A DNA stretch of 64,000 nt from Trichoplax sp. H2 (lineage: Eukaryota > Placozoa > Uniplacotomia > Trichoplacea): contig NOWV01000024.1 of assembly GCA_003344405.1 (NCBI GenBank), positions 248,001 through 312,000 of the forward strand, given 5' to 3'. The notes below the pieces were generated by a model. It had not been told where the DNA came from and did not search any database. It saw nothing but the letters and a program-made list of their open reading frames with translations. Below are positions 51,574 through 63,460 of the stretch, piece by piece (the first letter of the stretch is position 1; each line of letters begins with the position of its first letter). The position numbers and the translations under genes were made by a program.

Positions 51574-53285
51574 AGGTCATGACGTTTTACAGTCATACTC
51601 AGGCAAGTAGACAAACTAAAATGATTTCTTGAATAAATGAGTATCAGAGTAAAGCAGAAATAATGTCACCTGTATGTTGGCCACTATCATGGACTACAGT
51701 TTTACCAGCAACTACTACTCAAGTAAAAAGTAAGATGGTTACCTTGTAACTCCATTAAATTTAATCTGGATTACAAGGTTAGAATAGGATTGTTCTAAAG
51801 TTATGCTTCAAAGTAATAGTGTTGCTAGAGTAGTCTCACTGGTTCTACAGTCCTACAGTAAATAATGAACTAGCACCTTCCATTTACTGCAATGTATGTA
51901 CAACTAGGTAACGAGTCATGACGTTTTACAGTCATACTCAGGCAAGTAGACAAACTAAAATGATTTCTTAAATAGACCAGTATAATAGCAAAGCAGAAAT
52001 AATGTCACCTGTATGTTCGCCACTATCATGGACTACAGTTTTACCAGCAACTACTACTCAAGTAAAAAGTAAGATGGTTACCTTGTAACTCCATTAAATT
52101 TAATCTGGATTACAAGGTTAGAATAGGATTGTTCTGAAGTTGTGCTTCAAAGTAATAGAGTTGCTAGAGTAGTCTCACTGGTTCTACAGTCCTACAGTAA
52201 ATAATGAACTAGCACCTTCCATTTGCATACGCACTTCCACTTACTGCAATGTATGTACAAGTGAGTACAACTAGGTAACGAGTCATGACGTTTTACAGTC
52301 ATACTCAGGCAAGTAGACAAACTAAATTGATTTCTTAAATAGACCAGTATAATAGCAAAGCAGAAATAGTGTCACCTCCATGTTGGCCACTATGATGGAC
52401 TACAGTTTTACCAGCAACTACTGCTCAAGTAAAAAGTAAAATGGTTACCTTGTAACTCCGTTAAACTTAATCTGGATTACAAGGTTAGAATAGGGTTGTT
52501 GTAAAGTTGTGTTTCAAAGTAATAGTGTTGCTAGAGTAGTCATTGGTTTTGTACATTGAATATAATGTACAACCAGGTCAGGAGTCAGGACGTTTACAGT
52601 CATACTGAGACAAGTAGACAACCTAAAATGATTCCTTGAATAGACCAGTATAATAGTAAAGCAAAAATAATGTCACCTCTATGGTAGCTACTATCATGGA
52701 CTACAGTTCTGCCAGCAACTACTACTCAAGTAAAACGTAAAATGGTTACCTTGTAGCTTCTTTAAACTTAATCTGGATTAAAAGGCTAGAATAGGGTTGT
52801 TCTAAAGTTGTGTTTCAAAGTAATAGTGCTGCTAGAGTAGTCATTGGTTTTGTACATTGAATATACTGTACAACCAGGTCAGGCGTCAGGACATTTACAG
52901 TCATACTGAGACAAGTAGACAAGCTAAAATGATTCCTTTTATAGTCGAGTATGACAATAAAGCAGAAACAATGTCACCTCTGTTTTGGTCACTTTCATGG
53001 ACAACAGCTCTACCAAACGACTCACTCATACTAAGGCAAGTCGACAAAGTAAAATGATTTAACTTAACAGGCGAGTATGAGAATAAAGCAGAAATAATGT
53101 CACCTCTTTGTTGGCCACTATGATGGGCTACAGCTCTACCAACGGACTGCTCAAGTAAAAAGTAAGATGGTTTACTTTGTAACTACTTTAAACTTAATCT
53201 AGATTACAACATTAGTTTAGGGCTGTTCTAAAGTTGTGTTTGTAGTGTTGCTAGAGTAGTCGCTGGTTCTACTTTTCTTGCAGAA
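51574..53285. repeat. ~300-360-bp tandem array upstream of the synthetase gene
   Basis: Units opened by GTCATGACGTTTTACAGTCA or a variant begin near 51577, 51917, 52283, 52587, 52883 and 53025 (the last pair shortened). Each contains GTCACCT, TGGACTACAGTTTTACCAGC, CTCAAGTAAAAAGTAA and TAATCTGGATTACAAGG. Units 1-3 are closely alike; later ones are shorter and more diverged. It starts about 200 bp upstream of the synthetase start codon and may overlap the gene's promoter. Possible frames such as 52857-53057 are incidental. Confidence 0.88.
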
Positions 53286-53340
53286 CTGTACATAAGGATA
53301 TCCATATCCACCCCTCCCCCCAAAGAGGACATATTCTTCT

Positions 53341-54432
53341 TATTAAAAGTCGCTGCGAGTAGATATTCTTGTCGGACGGACAGACTTTTCCAAACTCAAT
53401 CAGGCCGAAAATATGGAAAAATGATTTACCATTATTTACTTACACTGTAGATCTTCTGTGTCTATTTGTCTTAATCACTTTCACTCATTTAAAATCATTG
53501 ATGATGTTGTAGAACTACTTTGAAGTGTAACTTGTTAAACAAGACAACGATTTAATAGAATATTATTAAAAGTCGCTGTGACTAGACATTCTTGTTGGAC
53601 GGACAGACTTTTCCAAACTCAATCAGGCCGAAAATATGGAAAAATGATTTACCATTATTTACTTACACTGTAGATCTTCTGTGTCTATTTGTCTGAATCA
53701 CTTTCACTCATTTAAAATTATTGACGATGTTGTAAAACTACTTTGAAGTGTAACTTGTTAAACAAGACAACGATTTAATAGAATATTATTAAAAGTCGCT
53801 GTGACTAGACATTCTTGTTGGACGGACAGACTTTTCCAAACTCAATCAGGCCGAAAATATGATTTACGATTATTTAATTACACTGTAGATCTTCTGTGTC
53901 TATTTATCTGAATCACTTTCACTCATTTAAAATCATTGACGATGTTGTAAAACTACTTTGAAGTGCAACTCGTTAAACTAGACAGCGATTTAATAGAATA
54001 TTATTAAAAGTCGCTGTGACTAGACATTCTTGTTGGACGGACAGACTTTTCCAAACTCAATCAGGCCGAAAATATGATTTACGATTATTTAATTACACTG
54101 TAGATCTTCTGTGTCTATTTATCTGAATCACTTTCACTCATTTAAAATCATTGACGATGTTGTAAAACTACTTTGAAGTGCAACTCGTTAAACTAGACAA
54201 CGATTTAATAGAATATTATTAAAAGTCGCTGTGACTAGACATTCTTGTTGGACGGACAGACTTTTCCAAACTCAATCAGGCCGAAAATATGATTTACGAT
54301 TATTTAATTACACTGTAGATCTTCTGTGTCTATTTATCTGAATCACTTTCACTCATTTAAAATCATTGACGATGTTGTAGAACTACTTTGAAGTGTAACT
54401 TGCTAAACTAGACAACGATTTAATAGAATATT
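53341..54432. repeat. 215/223-bp tandem array, five units
   Basis: Units start with TATTAAAAGTCGCTG at 53341, 53564, 53787, 54002 and 54217. The first two are 223 bp and carry GGAAAAAT after AATAT; the last three lack those 8 bp and are 215 bp. Units 4 and 5 are nearly identical. Shared blocks include TTGGACGGACAGACTTTTCC and CACTGTAGATCTTCTGTGTC. No coding frame. It is unrelated in sequence to the array immediately before it. Confidence 0.93.
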
Positions 54433-54817
54433 ACTTCATTTAGAAATAGAAGTCCATGACACAAATCGCCAGCCTACTTAACCCTTTCATCATCACAACT
54501 TGTTTCAAGTGTCCCATTGAGTACTATAGTTTCTCTTGAAGAAGTTATCCTTGATTGCAACCATAGGGTAGATCGTTAATCTACGAGTAGACTTGTCACG
54601 GTACTGTATTGTACCGGTACCGTAGACGAAGGTGGAAGACAGACTTGCAGTAGTCTGATCGGTGGATCATCACCATAGGAACAGTGTTGTCTTGTCCATG
54701 GTTGGAAAGGAAGCAATGGCTTACTCTTGGCCAGACATTTCTCATTATGGGTAACCTGTAGCATGGTAAGATATAATTCCATCTCAAGGTAGATACTTTA
54801 GCTGACCAGAGCAAGAA

Positions 54818-56410
54818 ATGACGTCGATGATAGCCAATAGGGCTAACAAACCGACAATGGACAGAGAAACCGAAAATAAATGCAACAAGGTTGACGAAGC
54901 TGCAAGCAAACAAGATGAAAAGATAACGTTAGCAAGCCCATCCTGGTTGGAAAAGACTGCTAATAGTTATAGAGCTTCACTACACAACGAACAATTGGGA
55001 CATAACCCTCGAATAGATAGCATAAAGTTAATGCAAGTTACAAGCGAACAAGATGAAGCGATAGCATTAATAATCCCGTCCATTTTGGAAAGGACTACTA
55101 ACCATGTCCAAGGTTCGCCATCCAGCAACCTATCAAAAGAGGAACCAGAAATAGATTGGACAAATTTGATGCAAGCTGTAAGCAAACATGTTGAAAAGAT
55201 AACATTAGTAACCCCATCCTGGTTAGAAAGGACGGCTAACAATTCCGCCGATTTGCCACCGAATGAACAATCAGAAGAGAAAGCTGAAATAAATGAGATC
55301 GGGTTGATGCAAGATGCTAGGAAAGAAGAAGATAAAATGATAACATTGGGACCTCCATCCTGGTTGAGAAAGAAGACTACTAACCATTCCAGAGGTTCAC
55401 CACAGACCGAACAATCCAAGGAGAAACCTGAAATGAATGCGACAAAGTTTATAAATGCTACAAGCAAGCAAGATACAGTGATAACATCAGAGATAAAAAG
55501 GGCCACTAACAATTCTGAAGGTTCGCAACCAACCGAAAAATCAAAAGAGAAACCCTATATAAATGTGGTTAATTTTATACGACCTGCAAGGAAAGAAGAT
55601 AAAACCATAATAGGACCTCCATCGTGGTTGAGAAAGAAGACTGCTAACCATTCCAGAGGTTCACCACAGACCGAACAATCCAAGGAGAAACCTGAAATGA
55701 GTACAACAAAGTTTATAAATGCTACAAGCAAGCAAGATACAGTGATAACATCAGAGATAAAAAGGGCCACTAACAATTCTGAAGGTTCGCAACCAACCGA
55801 AAAATCAAAAGAGAAACCCTATATAAATGCGGTTTATTTTACGGGACCTGCAAGGAAAGAAGATAAAACGATAACATCAGGACCTCCATCCTGGTTGAGA
55901 AAGAAGACTGCTAGCCATTCCAGAGGTTCACCACAGACCGAACAATCCAAGGAGAAACCTGAAATGAATACGACAAAGTTTATAAATGCTACAAGCAAGC
56001 AAGATACAGTGATAACATCAGAGATAAAAAGGGCCGCTAGCAATTCTGAAGGTTCGCAACCAACCGAAAAATCAAAAGAGAAACCCTATATAAATGCGGT
56101 TTATTTTATGGGACCTGCAAGGAAAGAAGATAAAACGATAACATCAGGACCTCCATCCCGGTGGAGAAAGAAGACTGCCAACAATTCCAAAGGTTGGTCA
56201 CGGATCAAACAATCAAAAGAAAAACCTGAACGTACTACGACAAAGTGGATGGATTTTGCAAGCAAGCAAGATCAAGAGAGAACATTAGAACCTCCGTCCT
56301 CGTCGAAAAAGAAGACTGCTAACACTTCCGAAGATTGTTCACGAATCAGACAATCAAAAGAGAAGCCTGAAAATAATGCAACAAGGTTTATGGTTACTGA
56401 CAGCAAATAA
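54818..56410 (+). CDS. Intronless 530-codon frame built of ~45-residue repeats, unknown function
   Basis: An uninterrupted frame starting GAAATGACG. About eleven degenerate repeats of 43-48 residues make up nearly all of it; typical parts are SKQDxxIT, PPSWLRKKTAN, SRGSPQTEQSKEKPE and a hydrophobic end such as KFINA. Units 4 to 9 alternate between a PSWLRKK form and a shorter TSEIKRATNNSEG form, giving an ~88-residue (264-267-bp) higher-order repeat in three copies. The product would be hydrophilic, lysine/serine/glutamate-rich, with no signal peptide or membrane segment. There are no introns, unlike every recognised multi-domain gene here. It may be a rapidly evolving repeat protein or a minisatellite that happens to be open; long antisense frames are open too. 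I do not recognise the family. Confidence 0.5.
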   Translation: MTSMIANRANKPTMDRETENKCNKVDEAASKQDEKITLASPSWLEKTANSYRASLHNEQLGHNPRIDSIKLMQVTSEQDEAIALIIPSILERTTNHVQGSPSSNLSKEEPEIDWTNLMQAVSKHVEKITLVTPSWLERTANNSADLPPNEQSEEKAEINEIGLMQDARKEEDKMITLGPPSWLRKKTTNHSRGSPQTEQSKEKPEMNATKFINATSKQDTVITSEIKRATNNSEGSQPTEKSKEKPYINVVNFIRPARKEDKTIIGPPSWLRKKTANHSRGSPQTEQSKEKPEMSTTKFINATSKQDTVITSEIKRATNNSEGSQPTEKSKEKPYINAVYFTGPARKEDKTITSGPPSWLRKKTASHSRGSPQTEQSKEKPEMNTTKFINATSKQDTVITSEIKRAASNSEGSQPTEKSKEKPYINAVYFMGPARKEDKTITSGPPSRWRKKTANNSKGWSRIKQSKEKPERTTTKWMDFASKQDQERTLEPPSSSKKKTANTSEDCSRIRQSKEKPENNATRFMVTDSK

Positions 56411-56788
56411 AACCTCCATCCTGGTCGAGAACGAAAACTGCTAACAATTCTAGAGGTTGGTCACGGACCAAATAATCAAATGAAAAGCTTGAAAGTAAGG
56501 CGACTGAGTTTACGAAAGCTGTAAGCAAACAAGATAAAAAAATAACCCCTAAAAAAAGACGCACCTCCGTCGTGGTTGAGAAAGACTGATAACAATTCCG
56601 AAGTTTCATCACGGACCAAACAATCTAAAGCGAAGGATAAAAGAAATGCAACAATGTCTGTGGAAGCTGCATGCAAGCAACACCAAGAGATATCATTAGG
56701 ACCTTTATCTTTGTTGAGAAAGACTGCTAATAATTCAGGAGGTTCGCCTTGGACCAAACCATCAAAAGATCTCCATTCCAAAGACTAA
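56411..56788 (+). pseudogene. Decayed continuation of the repeat frame
   Basis: After the stop at 56408-56410 the same repeat goes on for about 2.5 units but with frameshifts and stops. The unit at the stop has lost about 18-20 bases between SK and the PPSW block, which shifts the frame. A further open piece (56576-56788) still reads KTDNNSEVSSRTKQSKAK and LLRKTANNSGGSPWTKPSK. Either the gene once extended further, or the array as a whole is not under coding constraint. Confidence 0.7.
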
Positions 56789-57403
56789 TGGCTAGGGATC
56801 GTCTACTGATATAGTGAAGAATAAGGCAGCGCAATTTCTCGAGACAGAAAAGCGATATTTCTAATGTTCAAAGGAATAAATATAATAGTATCACAAGAAA
56901 TATAACTGATGATTGTAAAAGGTTTTAGATCAATTTGCTAATAAAAGGGATTTGGTGTAGATTCTTATTCAAGAATTATAGATAAATTATATCTTGTATG
57001 GAAGTACGTTAAAGATTGTATGATCTAATATCTAATCAATGTTGTAACATGGCTGTTGTAAATAAATGTTAGCCTTCTTGTATATATTTTGGGCAATCCA
57101 CAACCGGCTGACTAAAGTCAACATTGGTACTACGCGGATGACCGACATAACTATAGTACTCCAATATCGCTTGCCTTTCGCTGGTACTTTACAATTCTTT
57201 TGGCCAATTTGGAAATGGAGCTTATGATGAAAGGTGTAGTAGTAGTAACCGGTTTGATATGCTATCACCTAGATTTCATTTTCGATATCAGTTATTCGTT
57301 ATCAGGATAGCCCAAAGTACGAAAAATATCAATTCTGAGCAGGGCCCGGCCAACAAACATGTGCGTATAGCAGTCTGCCTACTTTGTAATGCTATGAATG
57401 AAT

Positions 57404-58300
57404 TAAAAATAAATAGATATCAAAATCCATTCAAATAGCCATTTCAATGGTATCATGTTTTTACGTCACTGCGACACAGTTGACGATATATGTATGATGT
57501 AAGAGTTAGCACAATATTAATAATTTATGATCAGTATCGTAGAGTTGATGATAAACAATTCACTCTAAATAGTATTCAGCCCTAGTTATTTTATGCATAA
57601 ATCCAAGTTACTATGATATCAACCAGCGAATCTATTATAACATCACATCGATTGCCTCATATAGATGAGCAGATTAAAAATAAATATCAAATCCATTCAA
57701 ATGGCCGTTCCAATGATATCATGTTTTTATCATCATTGCGGTAAAGTTGATGATATACATACGATATAAGAATCAGTACCATAGAGTTGATGAACGATTT
57801 ACTCTTGAGGGCACTTAATAGGATTCAGTGCTACTTACTTTATACATAAATCCAATTTACTATCACATAAGCCAGTGAATCTATTATTACATCACATCCA
57901 TTACTTCATATTGATGAGTAAAACATTAAAAATATGTATCAAATCCATCCAAGTAGTAGTTTCAATGATATCATGTTTTGACTATTATTGCAGTAAAGTT
58001 GACCATATACGTACAATATAAGAATCAGCAGGAAATTGATAATTCATGATTAGCATCGTAGAGTTGATAATAAACGATCGACTCTAAATAGGCTTCAGCT
58101 CTACTTGTTTATAAATAAATCCAATTTGCTATCGTATCAACTAGCGAATCTATAATATTACGTCACGTCCATTGCCTCATTTTAAATTAAAAATAAATAT
58201 CAAATCCATTCCAATAACATCATATTTTTACCATCATTGCGGTAAAGCTGACGATATACGTACGATATAAGAATAACTACGAAATTAATTCGACGAAAAT
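57404..58300. repeat. ~255-bp degenerate tandem array, four units
   Basis: Blocks reading AAATATCAAATCCATTCAAA then AATGATATCATGTTTTTA and GCGGTAAAGTTGACGATATA recur near 57404, 57674, 57928 and 58188. Between them ACGATTTACTCT and CTATTATTACATCACATCCA recur as well. The copies are clearly older and more diverged than those of the 53-54-kb array. Confidence 0.78.
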
Positions 58301-59618
58301 ATCAAATTACTACCTTAAAGCCAATTTCAAACGTACAGATGTATAGTTATAATCTAGAATATTAGACATTGAAAGGTTAAATTGAAATTCTGAATGGATC
58401 ATACACGATCATCAAATAAGAGCCGATGGAATAGGGCACCAAGAACAATGAAGGATATTGATATTGGCGTAAATTTGATTTGTTGCCAATATCAACTTAA
58501 AAATCTAGAGTTACATAATTTCACTAGAAATAGTATTCTTAGGAGAATTTTTCTTTGTTTTATACAGTAGAAAGTAAATAATTAAATTAATTGCTATTTT
58601 TTTTATGAACTATAATCTCGAATACACTGCTGCAATAGCAAGACTATTGGCATAAAAGAATCTCCTATATTGTGTAGTGTATTAGCAACCATATTATGAT
58701 CCTATTACAACATACTAAAACTATCGAGACGAAAGAAGATTTCAAAAATAAAATGACGCGATCATACTTTGTATATTTGACTTATAAAATTTTTTATTTA
58801 TTGATGTAGTAATACAGTCGTTTACATAACAGTTATTTCATCAATATCTACAGTAACAATAAAAATAATAACGACTGCTGTCAGCAAATTTTGTCAACAG
58901 TCTCGAATTGACTATTTACAACTCATCTCTTCATCGCTTGGTAGGCAGTAACCAAGATTAGAATATTGTCAAAATGATAGAAAGTATTTACATTATCCTT
59001 ATAAATTCAGGAAAAGTAAGTACTGTACTGGCAACGAAGATGATTTCAAAGGTCATGCAATTATTTTTTGTAAGCTAGGAAGTAAGGCTATTACATTGGA
59101 AAGAAATTTGGGCATTACATGAACTTGAAGGACACCAAGGAAAACAGTACATGAAAAAAGAGTGTTGATGTAAATTAATTATCTACAATTTAAATTTCTT
59201 CATAAAGAATGCAGATACAGGTTTTAATCTGTTAGAATTGTCTGTTCGTGGCATTGGTTCCAAGATATCTATCTAAATATGATAAGTCAGATACAGGATA
59301 GAACAATTTTATTATGAAATGATGACCACGTTAACTACCCATCCAAGCTATCGGCGTTGAAGAGATTTTCTTACATACAGAATGGACTAGCAACTGCTAA
59401 AAAGTTTATCCTGGATTGGGTAGAAGCCGGTCTTGATTGATGATTGGTTGTAGACGTAATCGTTCAGAAATAAAGCTAAGACACATTATGCTTATCTTGG
59501 CACAGCCACCTTATGTTAGATTACGAAACTCATGGTCTTGATTTGAATTATCTACAATTAGGCTAAGATTAATCTTTGTTTCAAGAAGTGGCCCAGAAAT
59601 AAGCACTGCTGTGCTTAT
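58301..59618. other. Non-coding interval, no gene recognised
   Basis: AT-rich, no repeat or exon chain detected. It probably includes the 3' untranslated region of the small minus-strand gene ending at 59619. Confidence 0.45.
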
Positions 59619-60238
59619 TTAGACCCATAGGTCATATTTAAGATTGTTGTAATCATCTTCTTTCTCTGAATTATCAACAATTGAACTGAAATTAATTTTC
59701 GATCCAAGAAGCAATTGCTCGACATAATGATTTAAATACGAGTTATCCTCAATTTCCACACTGTAGATACAAGGCAGTCTTAGCACTCCGTAAGTTTTTG
59801 CTCTTTCGGTAATTATACTGAAAAAATAAAAGAATAAATAGTTGTAACCAAAGATTGATTTATTAAATCAGAAAAGAACATGGTATTTTAGTCAATAATT
59901 ATAATCAAGATAATGGTGAACATACAGTACTAGGTTGATGATTTCGAGAGGTAGATTAGCAATATCTATTTTACGAATAATATCCAATGTGGACTCCAAT
60001 TATTATTGTTGACTTACCATGTCACCGATGCATACAGCATGAGCGACCAAATAACATCAACCAAAACATCCAAGGTATAACCTAGGATTGTTCGTTCATC
60101 GTGGCTAATAATGGCCACAGCTCGCTCGCCAGACGAATTAGTCGCTAATCGACGAATTGCCAACTGACTATTTATATCTTTGCCTTTAATAAAAGCTGAT
60201 GTAGGTAAGGCAATGAAGGACGAAAAAAGGAAACGCAT
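59619..60238 (-). CDS. Spliced gene of unknown family, 3' part
   Basis: Three minus-strand segments look coding. The last exon 59817-59619 follows TTTTTTCAG and gives 65 residues, including ITERAKTYGVLRLPCIYSVE, ending in a stop. The preceding exon 59993-59926 joins it in phase (ct plus t) and reads IDIANLPLEIINLVL. Upstream, 60238 to about 60056 begins MRFLFSSFIALPTSAF and contains RRLATNSSGERAVAIISHDE. Its donor is unclear: GTAAGT at 60017 leaves only 24 nt to the next acceptor, whereas GTTATT at 60055 gives a 62-nt intron in phase 0. The helical, leucine-rich pattern suggests an armadillo/HEAT-type fold, a weak guess. An acceptor (AAATCAG) just before the ATG means more exons may lie upstream. 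Confidence 0.45.
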
Positions 60239-62329
60239 AGCTGATTTTTATGCTTGGATAAAGTAATCTTGATATGTTGTAAAATATTAATACGATGTCT
60301 AGAAACAACCGAGATGATTCAAACGTATAGTTTATTTTCAAGAAATAATTTTGAATGTGCATCAAGAAATAGATTCAATATCATGCAATGATTGCATTAG
60401 CAATTAAAATTAGTGAAATGTGAAAATATTCAAGTCTTTTATAGAAATTGTTGACTATTGATTTATTTAATTCGATGCTACTTTATCATAATGTTGCCTG
60501 GAGTCGTTAATCAATTTGAATACGTTGTTTACTTCTAGATGGATAATTAGAATTAATATTCTAATTATGAATGAAGATCAATAAAGAGGAAGTCTAAAAC
60601 TTCTAAAAATAAACAATAGTCATCTTGAAAGAGCATTTCATCGATTGAAAGCGATCTTTAGATTATAATATAACACTATTCTAGCATAAAAGAAATGGAT
60701 AGTTAACGTATGCTGTGAAAGCCAATTTTCATATTTTTCATAGTTCAATAACTATCATTAATGTTTTTTCACATATTAGCACCTTCAAGGTAGTTAACCT
60801 CCTTTCATACCGAGAACAAAAAATATCTCACTAAAGAAATTCTATGCAAGAAAAAAAGGATATAATAACTTTCTTGAAATACCTGAATCTAGAAGTTAAC
60901 TTAAAGAAATCCAATTTGCTACTCCATGAGCATATCGAAGGCAACTTTAAGTTTACAATACAACTATAAGTTAAAATATTTCAGTTTTTGCTGAGTATTG
61001 ATTCTTTCTCCCACGCCCTTAAGCTGTATAGAAAATGATTATCGTTTAAAAATAAGCTATTGAAATAAAGTAATGGAGAATTTAATCGACATTGATGAAA
61101 AACTAGTGTAATCAATCATGATAATTAATTAATGCTTTATAAAATAATCTACCCTCAATAATAATATCCTAAGATGCAATTCTCAATCCATCTTTGTTGA
61201 CCTAGCAACATCATGATACAATACTTTATTTCTCACTGGTATCTTTTTAATTTCAAATTAGAAATGCTCTAGATCTTACTGCAATTATAGGCTAGTATTT
61301 GGCCTGATATCAAGCATTGAATGTGTTTACCATCATAGAATACTTAGCTATTAAATAAACTAGAATTGATTTCATTTTGTTAATCTATCTATTGAATTTA
61401 TGAAGTAAAACTTTACACTACACTAAGTCCATTTGATGGCAAATGGGTAATAATGAAGCTGCTTGATCATCTTCAAATAAAACTGATTGAAAATGATTAA
61501 ATCAAATTAAGATAGACAATATCAATAATATCAGACGGAGATACTATTTTAACCATGGCCGTTTTCTCTCTATGGACAGTTTTAATTAATTTATTTACGT
61601 AATTTCAGCTATTGTTGGGAGATTGCATGCCATCATACCGGTGTTGAATTGTCTCTATCTTCAATATTAGTAGGATTTTATAAATGACCAATTAATTTGG
61701 CTACGGATGTTTTACAAAACTGGACGATAATTGATATAAAGAAACTAAAAATAATATTAAAAGTGGACAATTTTTAATTATAATAATAGTTATGAATGAA
61801 ATAATGATCGTCAAGGAATATTTATTTCCGATTTACATCGACTACTCAAATCGTTGGATAATATTTGGACGATGCTGATGTCAAAATCTGTCTCTGTGTT
61901 TGCGATTGGTTTCATTTTTAGTGCAATCAATAATGATAATTGATTGCTGTTTAATTTTTTGCTATACTAGTCAATATAGCTATCGATGTAAACAATCTTC
62001 AGCGTGCTACTGCATGAAATAATTAGGGCAGTTTTCATCTTTCATCAAGCTAAGATGAAAAGAAATAACTATAGTCCAATTTGAGCCATTAGATCAATAA
62101 CAGACAGCTGGGCAATTATTATATTTAGAAAGACAAAGCTATCAGGCAATGTAAATTAGCGTTCTATGAATGTGATGATTGGTAAGCAAACCTAGACCAA
62201 TAATAAATATACTCGTTACTATCTTGCCCGGTATTTATTTCCTAGAAAAACAAAAGATGTCAAAATATACATATAAACTATAAGTCCAATGCGAAGAAAA
62301 TGATTGATTAATTAACTTATTTTAATATT
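60239..62329. other. Non-coding interval, no gene recognised
   Basis: Upstream exons of the minus-strand gene could lie here but none could be identified. No repeat structure stands out. Confidence 0.4.
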
Positions 62330-63460
62330 TGCAGCTTCTTCGAAATTACTAACTAGTTTACTCACTGCGGTAACCAAGCATAAATATTATATCTTTAATA
62401 ATAATATTTTCAGGGAATGTTAAAGTGCCAATGCTAGAAATTCTTTAATGACTTTTACTCGTCACGGTAACCAAATATCATATCCTTAATAATCATATCA
62501 TAATAGTTACAGTCTCAGGGTATGTTAAAGAGCTAATACTAGAATTGATTTTTTACTCTTCATCATAACTAAATAAAAATATCATATTCTTAATACTTAC
62601 ATTTTCAGAATATTTTAAAGAGCAAATGCTACAATTGATTTTTACTCATCACGGCTACTAAATATAAAATATCTTATCATTAATAGTTAAATTCTCAGGA
62701 AATATTAAAGTGCTAATACGTAATCGACTTTCTACTCATTGCAGCAACTTAATATCAATATCATATTTTTAACAGTTACGTTCTCAGGGTGTGTTAAAGT
62801 GCTAAAAGTAGCATATTTTTAACAGTCACAATCTCAGAATATGTTAAAGTCCTAATACCGTAATAGACTTATTTTACTCATTGCGGCAAGTAAGCATAAC
62901 TATCACATCCTTAATAGTCGCATTCTCATGGTATGTTGAAGTGCTTATACTTTCATTGACTTTTTTAATATTTACTGTTTCTTCAAAATAATTAACAAGT
63001 TTATTCATTGCGCTAACTAAACACAAATATTAAAAAATATATCCTTAGGGTATATTGAAGGACTTTTACTTTAATTCCCTTTTATAATGTTTACAGTTAA
63101 TAATATGTTAACTAGTTTATTCATCGTGCTAACTTAATATAAATATATCGTTAATACCGGTAGTTATAATATTCCTACAGTATATATATAAGTACTAGTA
63201 TTCACAACACTTTTATTGAAACTGGCGGACACTTCTCACATTCTTTACTGCCTAAAATTAAATATATGTAACAACGTTAACTTTATTTTCCATATGAAAA
63301 CATGGTTGATTAATTTATTTTAGTAATATTTATAGTTTTCCAAATTGTTGATTATTCCATCCTTTGTGTTAACTAAATATAAATAGGAATAATAATTATA
63401 TTTTCAGGGTACTTCTAAGTGCTTGTATGTATAACACTTAAATCGATGTATTCTGGTAGT
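62330..63460. repeat. ~90-120-bp degenerate satellite, about ten units
   Basis: The block TCTCAGGGTATGTTAAAGTGC, in various states of decay, recurs near 62411, 62511, 62602, 62692, 62782, 62832, 62922, 63044, 63170 and 63402. It is usually followed by TAATAC, TTGACTTTTACTCAT and ATATCATATCCTTAATAGTTAC. Spacing varies from about 50 to over 200 bp through indels. It is old and not coding. Confidence 0.75.
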
